Shown here in pieces: positions 25,540-41,960 of a stretch of DNA of 64,000 nt (position 1 is the stretch's first letter; the number at the start of each line of letters is the position of its first letter). The notes beneath the pieces were generated by a model that saw only the letters and a program-made list of their open reading frames with translations, made no database searches and was not told the DNA's origin. Made by a program: the position numbers and the translations under genes. Origin of the DNA: Microdochium bolleyi (taxonomy: Eukaryota; Ascomycota; Sordariomycetes; Xylariales; Microdochiaceae); the NCBI GenBank assembly GCA_001566295.1, contig KQ964254.1, forward strand, positions 186,001 to 250,000. The letters run 5' to 3'.

Positions 25540-27489
25540 ATGATGCTCACCCACAACAACCACAACTTTACAAACAACAACCACCCACGTTCCGCTCGCC
25601 AGTTGACAACCACCGCCTTCCAGTACCCCCAGCAGCACAATTTCTTTGCTGCCGCAACAAATCCCAACCAGGTCCCCGATCTCATGCCGTCTGCCGACGC
25701 CGCCTCGTGGAGCCACCTGGCTTCACAGCACACTCCCCGCGCTGCCCATCGCTTTGGCCATCATCGCGAGTCCTCCCTCTCCTCTCTCGGGTCCAACGGC
25801 CCTGCGTCGCCATACGCCACCAGCGCCTCCAACCCCCAGATCGCCATCACTGGCGACTCCGCCCTGGCGGACGCCTATCAGGACCTCACCAGCGGCGCTG
25901 ACGCAAACTACTCGTACGGCAAGTCAATGGGTGGTAACGACAACTACTACACAAACGCCATGTCTGCCTTCAACGCCGGCAACAGCGGTGTCGGCTCTTC
26001 GACAGATCTCAGCTTCGGCACAAACAACGACAGAACTAATCGCGGGCTGGCACCGCCCTCCGAATCATCCGCCCTCAAGGGCTCACATTCTGCATCAGTG
26101 GCAAGTTCCATCGCTGGCGGTGACTCACCCGCCACACCACCATCGCACGACGTAGAGGAGGACTCCAGGAGGAGAAGCAAGAATGGTAAGACTCTCGAAT
26201 GGGTCATGTTCCACGACCTTCTGAGCTCCGACGACAAGATTCAATACTCACACAATCATTTTGCAGCCTATCCAGTCGCCAAGCTCAGCCGTACAATGAC
26301 CGATATCTTCGGCGACGAGCTATACAACCCACACTTCGCCATGACCATGTCGCCTCCGCCACAGACACAACTGGCCGTCTCTCCCACCAACGAACTGTTC
26401 GCACAGCGGTTACAGGCTGCCAATAAGCAGCACCTCAGCGCGGCACATTCGCCTGTATCCACAACGTCGCGCGGTCGCTCGCCATTCCGTAACGACTCCC
26501 CTCACTTTGCACCTCTTGACGACTTCTCAGCTGGACTCGTACCGACAAAGGTAGAGCCCGTGCAGCAGCAGCGTGATCTGCGGAGAGTTGAGCGGGAGAG
26601 GCAAGCGCAACAGCAGCTGGCCGCCAAGGCTGCCCCACAACAGCAAGCGACACCGAGCACCATCTCTCCCAAGGATGCCATGCTTGAGCTGAACGAGAGC
26701 GATGACATGAACAACTTTCCACTGTTCGACTCAAGCGACACGAATGGGGGCTACCACGGTTTGCCGATGCATCCACAGCAGCAGGCGCAACAGCAACAGC
26801 CGCTGATGCCACGGATAAGTCAGACATACCACCAGAACATGATGGCAGCCACACCGCTTCAGAATGGATTCAACTTCTCCATGCCCACGGATATTCAGTT
26901 GTCGCAGCAAATGCCTCAGCAGTATCCATTTGTGCCCCGGTCCTCACAGCAGTCGACCCCAGCAACACTGTCCTCGAGGATGAGTTCGATGGAGGGCAGT
27001 GTATCAGACTTTGGGAGCGATGGAGCCGTGCAGAGGCCGGCGAGGACGACCGCGGATGGCGGAACATACACGTGTACCTACCATGGGTGCACCCGACGGT
27101 TTGACACCCCGGCTCTTTTGCAAAAGCACAAGCGCGAGGGCCACCGCCAAGCGAACGCCCTTAGCAGCCTGCGGGCCCCGGTCGCGGCGGCTCCTGACAT
27201 CAACCTGCCTGGTGGCCTGCTGAACAGCCAGGCCGGACCGCACAAGTGCGAGCGTATCAACCCGAGCACCGGCAAGCCCTGCAACACCATCTTCTCGCGT
27301 CCGTACGACCTTACCCGACACGAGGACACTATCCACAACGCGCGGAAGCAAAAAGTGAGGTGCGAGCTCTGCACCGAGGAGAAGACGTTCAGCCGAGCAG
27401 ATGCCCTGACACGGCACTTCCGGGTCTGCCATCCCGATGTCGAGTTTCCGGGCAAGCACCGCAGGCGCGGGGGGGCCACAGCTGCGTAG
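25540..27489 (+). CDS. Rpn4-like C2H2 transcription factor (proteasome gene regulator)
   Basis: The open frame codes for 649 residues. If the likely in-frame intron 26186-26266 (GTAAGA...TTGCAG, 81 nt) is removed, the protein has 622. The long N-terminal part is rich in Asn, Gln, Ser and Pro, with Gln runs (about residues 410-425), and is probably disordered activation sequence. Three finger-like units sit at the C-terminus: CTYHGC...H (about 511-533), CERINPSTGKPCN...FSRPYDLTRHEDTIH (about 568-598), and CELCTEEKTFSRADALTRH (about 607-632). The INPxTxxxCNxxFSRxYDLTRH pair and the KTFSRxDALTRH unit match the DNA-binding end of yeast Rpn4, which activates proteasome genes. The conserved DELYNP stretch follows the putative intron. 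Orthology is inferred from the fingers only. Confidence 0.82.
   Translation: MMLTHNNHNFTNNNHPRSARQLTTTAFQYPQQHNFFAAATNPNQVPDLMPSADAASWSHLASQHTPRAAHRFGHHRESSLSSLGSNGPASPYATSASNPQIAITGDSALADAYQDLTSGADANYSYGKSMGGNDNYYTNAMSAFNAGNSGVGSSTDLSFGTNNDRTNRGLAPPSESSALKGSHSASVASSIAGGDSPATPPSHDVEEDSRRRSKNGKTLEWVMFHDLLSSDDKIQYSHNHFAAYPVAKLSRTMTDIFGDELYNPHFAMTMSPPPQTQLAVSPTNELFAQRLQAANKQHLSAAHSPVSTTSRGRSPFRNDSPHFAPLDDFSAGLVPTKVEPVQQQRDLRRVERERQAQQQLAAKAAPQQQATPSTISPKDAMLELNESDDMNNFPLFDSSDTNGGYHGLPMHPQQQAQQQQPLMPRISQTYHQNMMAATPLQNGFNFSMPTDIQLSQQMPQQYPFVPRSSQQSTPATLSSRMSSMEGSVSDFGSDGAVQRPARTTADGGTYTCTYHGCTRRFDTPALLQKHKREGHRQANALSSLRAPVAAAPDINLPGGLLNSQAGPHKCERINPSTGKPCNTIFSRPYDLTRHEDTIHNARKQKVRCELCTEEKTFSRADALTRHFRVCHPDVEFPGKHRRRGGATAA
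26186..26266 (+). other. Probable in-frame intron of the Rpn4-like gene
   Basis: The 81-nt stretch starts GTAAGA, contains a CTCAC-type branch candidate about 20 nt before the end, and ends in a T-rich TTTTGCAG. It is a multiple of three and contains no stop, so the protein reads either way. Removal joins SKN to AYPVAKLSRT. Confidence 0.6.
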
Positions 27490-29216
27490 AGGGCGTGGGG
27501 CACCCGCTCGACCCGCTGGAATTCAGGGTCCAAGGTGCCGCTGTGGTGATGCAGGGTCTCGTCGGCGCTACGCCAAGTCGGGCACCTGATCTGCATGCTC
27601 CACTCTCACAGGCTCGCCTGATTGGGATGGTGACGTCGGCCCACCCCCTTCGCAAACACCACCTACATCATCGATGCCCGCACACCCTCGACACCTTCCA
27701 TCATCGACATCATGGGCCTCCACTTCCGTCTCAGCTCCGCTACACGGCCTGCCATCATGACCCGCGCACAATGATGTCGCTGCCGGCCTCGCCGGCCCTC
27801 ATACTGTTGCCCACCGCGTCATGCCTCCGCGGGCGGGGGTCGTCCGATGATGCAAGCACATCCACAATTGTTTTGTTTTGTTTCCTGCAAGCGTTCTGTT
27901 CCGCACCGCTACAGCTTGTGCTTCCATGACGATTATGCGACCACAGCGGGGTCTTTTCTTTTAGCCGGTTTTTGTGTACATCATATTTACCACAACTGTA
28001 CGATTCCACATGTCAGGCGAATGAATTGGCGAGCTCGGCTTTAGACAAAAACTGTTTCATTTTCTCATTATCGATTGCGCCAACTCGACAATGCTCTAGT
28101 GGCCAAGACGATTGCTCAAGACTGTACGAGGAATTTGGCGTGTGGTGTACGGGGCTGGAATGCAAACAACAGTATATCTTCGGTAATAGTCATCATCAGG
28201 CCCGGTCGCCTTTGGTTTTCCACATAGACAATTGTACCATCCCTCTAATTCACTCGCCGATGTTGGCGAGGTCTTCCTAATCTCTTCCAATCCTGACATT
28301 GGTAAAAAGTGCTCACCACGTGCCACGAATGACCCTCTCGCCGATTGAGCCAAGCCGGGTACCAGCATCATTTACTAGAAAATCGTCCGTTTGGGTTGGA
28401 CCTACCTAGTTACGCACGACGGGTCATGTTTTCCACATAGGGCATATATCGTCATTGGAGAAGATTGGGTGTCCCACACATGCGACTGTTTTCAGGAGGG
28501 AGACACTTGCCGTTATGCATGCCCGCACACCCACTCGACCCATGCCCCTCGTAACAGAGAAACCGGCCCAGAATAACCTTCCCTGCGTGCTCACACCCCT
28601 TGCTCGCTCCCTGAAATGCTACCATAGGGATAGTCAAGATCATGCCCGGATCTGGTGATGATGTTGGCCGATCACTCCGTCACTGACTCTGCCCTCTCTC
28701 AACAGCCTTGCATTATTTGCCCGGACACTGCGTCAGTTGACAAGAGCGACAGAAGCGGAGTCGGAAGTAAACACGTCACCCCCATACCCTGGAGCTCCGT
28801 GCGCTCACAGAGGATTGTTGTGGTAGCAAGTGTGCAGTGCTCGCCAGGCGCGAAGCGTAAATGCAGGCTGTACATTGGCTGCCACGATGACGTGCCAGGG
28901 TGCAAGCTTCCCGCCCAGTTATGCAGTCGACTACGCAGTTGACCAGGGCCGTTCTACATACCATATCTGTGGTGTGTCGAAATTTGGTCAACTAGTTTTA
29001 CGTAGGGCAGATAATTTTTAAATATTACTTGACCATTTGACAGTCCACGATGCATGGTGCATAATGCACGGCACTCAGTAGCGATAGGCTCACAATGCTT
29101 CCAGCACGGGCAGCAACTTTTTCATAAACTTGAGTCTTGCAGAGTTTCTCCTAACTACACAACGTGAATACCTAAGCGCTCACCACCATACACTTGCCAT
29201 CGGAAGCTGTAGCGGT
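27490..29216. other. Convergent intergenic region between the Rpn4-like gene and AROM
   Basis: 1.7 kb with only short open frames. It contains the 3' ends of both flanking genes. I see no RNA gene or repeat. Confidence 0.55.
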
Positions 29217-35256
<6,040 letters not shown>

Positions 35257-35352
35257 GTTTCGGTAGCTCAGCGGTAGAGCGTGGGATTGCAGCGGCTCTT
35301 CGAGCATGCAGCAATCATCCTAAGGTCACGTGTTCGATCCACGTTCGGAACT
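35257..35352 (+). tRNA. tRNA-Cys: tRNA-Cys (GCA) with a 24-nt intron
   Basis: The sequence folds as a complete cloverleaf: acceptor GTTTCGG/TCGGAAC (two wobble pairs), D-stem GCTC/GAGC, anticodon stem TGGGA/TCCTA, a 5-nt variable loop, and T-stem ACGTG/CACGT with loop TTCGATC. The anticodon is GCA (35289-35291) after T33. An intron at 35293-35316 sits after position 37, the standard place, and contains TGC, which can pair with the anticodon. The discriminator base is T (U73), the identity base of tRNA-Cys. Internal A box (TAGCTCAGCGG) and B box (TGTTCGATCC) are present, and a TTTT terminator follows at 35357-35360. CCA is not encoded, as expected in eukaryotes. Confidence 0.93.
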
Positions 35353-35356
35353 TTCA

Positions 35357-35360
35357 TTTT
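35357..35360 (+). terminator. RNA polymerase III terminator of tRNA-Cys
   Basis: A TTTT run begins five bases after the discriminator base, with a second T-run at about 35378-35382 as a possible backup. Confidence 0.7.
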
Positions 35361-36829
35361 GCTCCATCGCTGCATTCTTTTTGGACTGCAGAATGCTCGT
35401 TTTGTTGGTCGTGGGTTGCGGGATATGTGTTCTTTTTCCCGCCGCCCCGCACCCGGATCCGTGGTGGCGGGCTCGGCAGGGGTTTCGGTGCCCCACTCCG
35501 GCGGGAAAAGCGGGTAAGCTAGACCAATATCGCGCTAGCGTGCCACGACCAGTCATCGCGGCACCGCACGCACGGCACACCCAGAATTCGACGCCTCTTG
35601 TGCGATAAAGCAATGTGATGCATGGATACTGGAGTGACCATCAGCTGGTGGCTGGCGCCAAATAATACCAGCGCAGTTGAGTTGGTGCTCCACTCGCCGT
35701 GCTTCGAGGGACATCCGGGCTGTGTTGCCCGAGACCCAACTAGATTGCGCTCATTTTAGACAATGCAAGCAGGCGAGTTTGGGGTGTTGTACAAGGACAA
35801 AAGATAGGGAGCCGTGTCCCACGGGCCAGCATTACTTCGAAACAAAAAGGGCAATTCTCGGCTGGGCCAAAAACATACAACACCGGGGATTCGCTGGTCG
35901 TCACCGACCCAACTACTGATCCGGCGGTATCGAGCTTGTGTACAGGGGAGCGGACGGGACCCTCAATTTTCTCGATCCTATGGTCGTATGTGCTGGGATG
36001 GATGGTTTTCGGGCTCCATGTTCCACTGTCACTGTCTGCTATGTCTGTCAGGATATTATACTTTCGAAATGCCGAAGTAAACCTAGCTTTGGAGGATAGT
36101 GTATTTGTCATCCGAGAGCCTGACGGGCTTCCTCGCGGCGTACAATATCGACAAGGTGGAGCGATATATAGCATTGAACTGGGGCAGGTAAGGATTCTCC
36201 TGATCATGGTGGAAACAAACCACCACGACCAAAGGGAGTTCACTGCTTGCGATGTTCGGCGGTATTGTCCGGCGCGGTGTGCGCGCGCGGGTGTGTAATG
36301 AGGGCATTCGCAGACCAGCAGGCGCGACACATATTGGGGGAGCCAGCCACGTCAACAACGCTTTGTTGACGTAGTAATCATGAGGATTCTTCTGATCATG
36401 GCATGGCGGATCGAATGAGACTGTTTTTGAGGTGACTAGGCACTTAGATGCGAACATTTTAGAAAGAGGTGGTGACAAGGTTGTGTATTTGTGTGTGTGG
36501 TTCTGTTCTGTATCACGAAATCAATGGTCTCAAGCTATAAATACATCAAAGAAACGAGGAAACCCATGATTCTTGTCTGCCCTGCACTGGCACAGCATTC
36601 AAGGCCGCTATTGTCATCACGCGAGATCAAATAGACACTGGCGAAGATATATCCGAGTACAAGGTAACATCTCTTGCTGGGCTTGCCTGGCCTCTGCTAC
36701 ACAGGGTATCTTCCCGGCCTGATTTAAAAAGCCAAGATTGGCATTATCGTTTCGAGACCCCATTCCAGCGTCGTATGCACAACTAATAACACATCTATTA
36801 CTCCCTCACCTTTCCCTTCGCCTAGTCTT
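35361..36829. other. Transition region between tRNA-Cys and the AT-rich island
   Basis: Base composition falls gradually from left to right. The longest open frame (35740-36330, minus) has no recognisable domain and I do not accept it as a gene. Nothing else is visible. Confidence 0.5.
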
Positions 36830-36830
36830 A

Positions 36831-36870
36831 CAGAGATAGACACAGATAGAAACAGATAGAAACAGATAGT
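36831..36870. repeat. Short tandem repeat (AGATAGAAAC) at the edge of the AT-rich island
   Basis: Units of the form CAGATAGA(A)AC recur about four times in a row, next to the point where base composition drops sharply. It may be a remnant of an insertion edge or simply a microsatellite. Confidence 0.75.
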
Positions 36871-37337
36871 ATGTTTATATTTGTTTTACTAAGTCTACAA
36901 AGTGTAAAAGACTAGGAGCTTAATAGTGCTACATTTAAAGCCTGTAAAGCTTTGAATTCGAAAAGGTAGGGTAGGTATGTATAGCTTGTATAACAAACCA
37001 AGCTAAGGGAACCAAGTTTGGGAAATCTCGACACAGAAGAGATCGAGACTGGGAAGTGACTACAGGCGATGTAGACAAAAGAATAAGCATTATATTATGT
37101 GCTTTAATGAATATTCTTACTAAGTTATAAACTTCGTGTAACGATAACCTAAGCTCTGAAGAGGATTTATATAGATTACTAAACTTAAGGCGTTATAATT
37201 AATTTGACTTATGCATTCAATTCTATAAGCCGCAAAACTGTAGTATATTAGACAGAAAGAATCAGGGTTAGTGATATATTAAGTTCTCATAGTGCTCCGC
37301 ACAGAGCACAATTAGTCTTATAGTAATCAAGCCTTCT

Positions 37338-37365
37338 CTGATAAGAGACACTGATAAGAGACACT
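37338..37365. repeat. 14-bp direct tandem duplication
   Basis: GATAAGAGACACT occurs twice, back to back, inside the AT-rich island. Confidence 0.8.
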
Positions 37366-40094
37366 AGAATATTCCTTAGAATTCATCGCCTATACTTTGA
37401 TAACAATTGTCAGCCATACCTTCCTTCCCATTGCCAGAGTAATTTCAAGAGCCAGGAGTTACCACGGCACCGCGGAGCTACTTTGATTGATTACTGCGAA
37501 GCTAGCACTTCGTACGCAGAGCATATAGCGCTTAGTCCGAAGAAATCACCCTATTGATCTACGTATCTAGTACACTCTGCGTATTATTACTAGTAATTGA
37601 TCGCGACATACTGTATCGCGTCCTTGAATGGAGGTCAGTCGAAGAGAAATAAATGTTAGCCGTCGAGCAAATTAAACACAGGCGCTGCTCCAGAAAGCCT
37701 AAACAATACGAGTGTTGTTTGCCTAGCCTTCTGGTGTAATTTCTTTTCACACGGTACACTATTGGAAATTTGATAAGCTTAGATTGTCTAGTAGAGCGTG
37801 CTATAGTTATGTTTCACCTTTGACAAGGTTGGCCGGTGAGCGCTGAGTTCGGGACGCGAAGTATGCAGAACGGAGGCGCTGCTCTAGCGCGCTTTAACCG
37901 CAGCATGTAATCTTTCGTCCAGCCAGTAGGCATGGTTTTATTATACGATAGGCTGGGAGACCCGCTAAACATGTATATATAGGTACAGCGTGCTATAGAT
38001 AATAACAATACTATATTACGTCTATTTGTTCTCTTACCGAAACATCCTTCAAGATTCTCCGAGATACACTCTTTAGAAAAGGATTCATCACGGTACTTAC
38101 AACTAATATCAGTAAGGTGTAGAATTGTCATGTGGTCCATAGATCAGATTTAAAAAGCTATCTCATACTTTATTAGATAGAGCTCACCCCAATATATATT
38201 AATGCTTAGAGAAGGTTGTATTTCTCCCATAGCTTGTGTTTATTATTGCAGGCCCGTAATGTGATTGCATCTAACTCTGTCTACTTAGCGTAGCTGGTGA
38301 ATAGCAGAAATGTTCTCTTCATGACCCACTTCCCCTGCTTTTAAAATCCATTTCTCTAAGAAGAAGCTAGCTAGAGAAATCATTGCGACCATCTTGCACG
38401 TCTAATATGGCTTGGTTTGAATAAAGACACAATGTAGGTGTGCTATCATTTTTATCGGGTAGATAGAGTCTATATCGAGTAACACAGTTAAAAGTATATA
38501 GTATCCGGATCATTTGAACGTACCTTAACTTGAAACAACTCCTCAGCTACAGGACATACACGTAGTGGATATGAAGCGCGGATGGACTGTAATGCAAAGA
38601 GTAGAATCATATTAAATAAACGAGGTAAATACCTCGCTCATTTCAGTAGCATTAATGAACAATAGCCTCAATGAGATAGAGATGAGCACTTACAGATAAA
38701 ACCCCTCTCCTTGCACGTAAAGTTCTTAATAAAGTTCTTAATAGCATATGAATCGATACTATTGTCCAGCTCCAATATAGTGCCAGATTTGAACAAGCAA
38801 GTCGTACCACTTTCTTGTTACTATACTATGAAGGTTGTATGTAGTTCAGAGAGTGCTGCTGTTCTCGATATAAACTTAGGTGCTTGCATCTTTTCTAATG
38901 GAGAGCTTTTGTACTCTCTACACGGGTATTGTTTGGATAGAACCTTCCAATCGAGAGGAACGAGAAGATTCAATGTAACGAGCAATAGAAGAAGATAGCA
39001 TATTGTACATAACCCTTCACCCACTAATCTGCCTAAGGTTTGCCTATACTAATCTTATAAGTAGAGCAGTAAGATTGTTTGTTATAAACAACGTTTGAGA
39101 AGCTACAAGTGATTCACGTAGGACAATGCTCTCTATCTATAAAACTAAATTCTTCCTAGCAAGTGGGTGACCTGCTTAGTAGATCTATAGCTTAGATACG
39201 TATGGACTATTACATACAATGTTTCCCATACTACTACTATCTTATCTATATCAGTAGAAAGAGTTAGAAGTTCGAGCTCCTTAATACGTAGCATGCTCGG
39301 GAATCCGATGAATGGGATACACATTAACTAGAAGACTAGAGTAATGCAAGGGTTTAGAGCTAAATCAATAAGCCTTGTCAAAGCTATATAGTAATGTCAC
39401 TACTACTTGTAAACTGAATATCTTCTTCTCAGGTCGCGAGCTATCCTCTCAATAACTTTTAATAATCATTATCCGGTCTACACTCAAGGGTGGAAGAAGT
39501 ATCTGTAATGATTCTAAGACATATCTTTCACAGGAGCAAAGTAATATAGTGCATACTCTAGAGCGCTAGCATTACTACTTGAGCCTCGATTTACCAAGGC
39601 ACCTCTCCTACCATATACGGCGGCGCTCGGCTCTGTTAGCAGGATTGGAGAGTGGCTACTGGAAGGTCGCTCCCCAAAATTCCCTTACAATCCGTCCTTT
39701 CGTAGCTTGTTGGCCGATGAATGATTCGCTTGGAAGCTAATTCAATGGGTCATCCAAAAACTATATGACTAGTGATAATAGGTATTGACTAAATATATAT
39801 GCCTACATTTAGCTTAGATGATACTATAGAACCTCTCCTTTGTACAAGTATAAAGGAATTATCTTACGATTTCTCTTACTTCATAGCCTGTAATAGAAAA
39901 ACCACTATCTCTATCGGTAGAGCAGTAGTGCTAGGAGTATAAGTCAGTTTCTTGATTCGTATATTCTTGTCCTAGAATAATCTACCCCATTTATTGTAGT
40001 CTAAATGCAAAGACGATAACCCATTTGAGCTAGCCGACTTACAAAACGTGTTTTAAAACTATATGACCAGAGATTAACCTTGTACGACGAGGGA

Positions 40095-40240
40095 AGTGTC
40101 ATATCATATATAATCGACCTAGATTTATATTCGTTTCTAGTAAGCCATAGTAGCATGAGAGAAATAGTGGGTCGCCCTCTATATGAATCCAAACGTAATC
40201 CACAAGTGGGTCAATCACTTTTCTATAATTTCGTGTAGGT
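40095..40240. repeat. Degenerate direct repeat, copy A
   Basis: The stretch around 40100-40165 (ATATCA..., CTAGATTTA, CGTTTCTA, GAGAAATAG) matches 40460-40525 in the same order. Further matching blocks follow, ending in TAGGTCCT here against TAGGACCT in copy B. It lies just left of the transposase relics and may be part of another decayed element. Confidence 0.6.
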
Positions 40241-40454
40241 CCTCCTTTTCCTTGTCTTTCTCTACTAATAACAATGACACAACAGTCGAATGGATCCGAT
40301 CTAATTTTAGCGCTTACAGGGCTGTGATCGGATGCAAGTATAAGCGTATGAAAAGCTATATCATTATATAATATATTCTTTGGAACCCCGTGAAGATATA
40401 CAGCTAACTCACGTAACATAATGCTCAAGAACCTAGAATTTCATTCAAAGAGGA

Positions 40455-40580
40455 GATATCACATAATACGTATTTGACTTAGATTTACGATCGTTTCTAC
40501 TATGCCTCTGTAGTATTTGAGAAATAGCAGATTTTAATCAATTTCTCGAAGATATAACGCGGAACGTGTTAGGACCTACC
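40455..40580. repeat. Degenerate direct repeat, copy B
   Basis: Second copy of the repeat at 40095-40240, shifted by about 360 bp, with differences that are largely C/T and G/A. It ends shortly before the first recognisable transposase codons. Confidence 0.6.
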
Positions 40581-40614
40581 AGGCTATCAGATTTATATAA
40601 CCATAATCCTAACC

Positions 40615-41960
40615 CTAAACACCGTTCAATTGAAGAATCGACTATTAGAGAGTCCTCTATAAAGATCTAGATGCGTATCGTATATAGTTTACGCTCGTAT
40701 AGAATATAATCGCAAAATATAGGATCTATAATAATAATATTTATAACTTCGATTAGACTAGGTTTACGATAAGTAAAATCTCTATAGAAATAGTTATTAT
40801 AACTTCTAATCGATACGAAAGGCCTAGAGCTATAATAAGGTAATTAGGAATAGGTTATAGTTATCTAGGTTATCTAGTAGTTCGATCCTATTATATATTA
40901 TCTTCGTAGGTAAAGTTTACCTTAATTCTTAGACCTCCAATAGCCTTTTACTATCCGACTAAGTAAAAACACTCTATAAAAGTGGGTAGATAATAAATAA
41001 ACGAGGCTTAGAATAAGTAAAACACTTCGATTTCTATGTAAAAGGTAATACGAAAGGTCCTTACCGGCTCCTAATCCTCAATAGCTATAAGAGCTACTAT
41101 TTAGTCGATTTCGAGCTATACTATAAAGAATAGAATATTATAACGCTCTATATACTTACTTACTCGTTATATAAGCTTTAGCCTCTCGATATTAGGTACT
41201 TTAGACCTCTAAAACGGGTATACAGTAAGGAAATTAAAAGTCTAATATAGGCGTACGTAACCTATATTTCGAAGGAGGACTTCCTCCTAGCCGTTTATAA
41301 GGTATATAACACTATAATAACTAAATTAAATATTTAGGTAGGCTTTAGAGCGATAGACCTAGTACTATAGGACCCGAATTATATAATTTTATAGCTAGAT
41401 ATAAAGCTTTATACACTAATACCTCCTAGGTCCTCTACTAGTCTATTACTACTATAGGTCTTAAAGATACCGAATAATCTGATTAAGGTTAAATCGTATA
41501 GAATATATTAAAAATTACATTATTTTAAAAACTGTATTATATAATATTAAAATAGCTCCCTTTTATTAATTATTATAAGCTTATAGTAGCTAAATAAAGG
41601 AATCTCGTTAATAGTATATAAGTAGACGCTTATACGTTACGACTTAGCCGAATTTCGCGATATAAATAACCGCCTTGAGTACTATCGTCGTACGAAGGAA
41701 AAGCAGTTATAGAAAGGAGGGTTCCTTATAATTTAGTAAGGAAGAAGATTTGCAGTCTTAATTAGATACGACGGTATAGTCAGTAGCAGAAATAGCCTAG
41801 AGTAGTGGTTATACGAGGAGGCTAGAAATACGCGTACGTGTTGGAAAGTTAAGTCTGCCTCTAGAGAAGATAATTCTGAATAGTTTTAATAGTTTTCAGG
41901 CGTTGTAGTTGATTTAACTTACATATTATCGTACGACTCCGTGAAAGGTGGCTCACTTGC
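40615..41960 (+). pseudogene. Fot1/pogo-type DDE transposase relic, copy 1
   Basis: One plus-strand frame, broken by many TAG and TAA codons, keeps the order of the DDE_1 transposase family (Tc1/mariner superfamily, pogo/Fot1 branch). YNFD, the first catalytic Asp region, is at 40742-40753. IIFVGKVYLNS and a V-K-H-F-D block (about 41018) follow, then RLLILN, standing where the family has the second Asp, and VDFELY, IITLY and PLDI..F.PLKR. SKEDFL and a GFRA...LV block come next, and a basic C-terminal RYDLAEFRDINN / YYRRTKEKQL part closes the relic. Many stops are explained by C-to-T or G-to-A changes of Gln or Trp codons. It cannot make a protein. The N-terminal DNA-binding domain is mostly missing or beyond recognition. 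Confidence 0.85.

Noticed and set aside
35740..36330. 196-codon minus open frame between tRNA-Cys and the AT-rich island
   Set aside because: No recognisable domain or motif; short antisense frames of equal quality overlap it.
40099..40428. 109-codon minus open frame inside the AT-rich island, with LHGVPKNI resembling a retroviral-type integrase phrase
   Set aside because: Only a few residues agree, no catalytic residues follow at the right spacing, and it overlaps a degenerate DNA repeat.
40607..40619. Telomere-like CTAACCCTAA
   Set aside because: Only about two units, embedded in the decayed transposase reading frame; chance or RIP product rather than an interstitial telomere.
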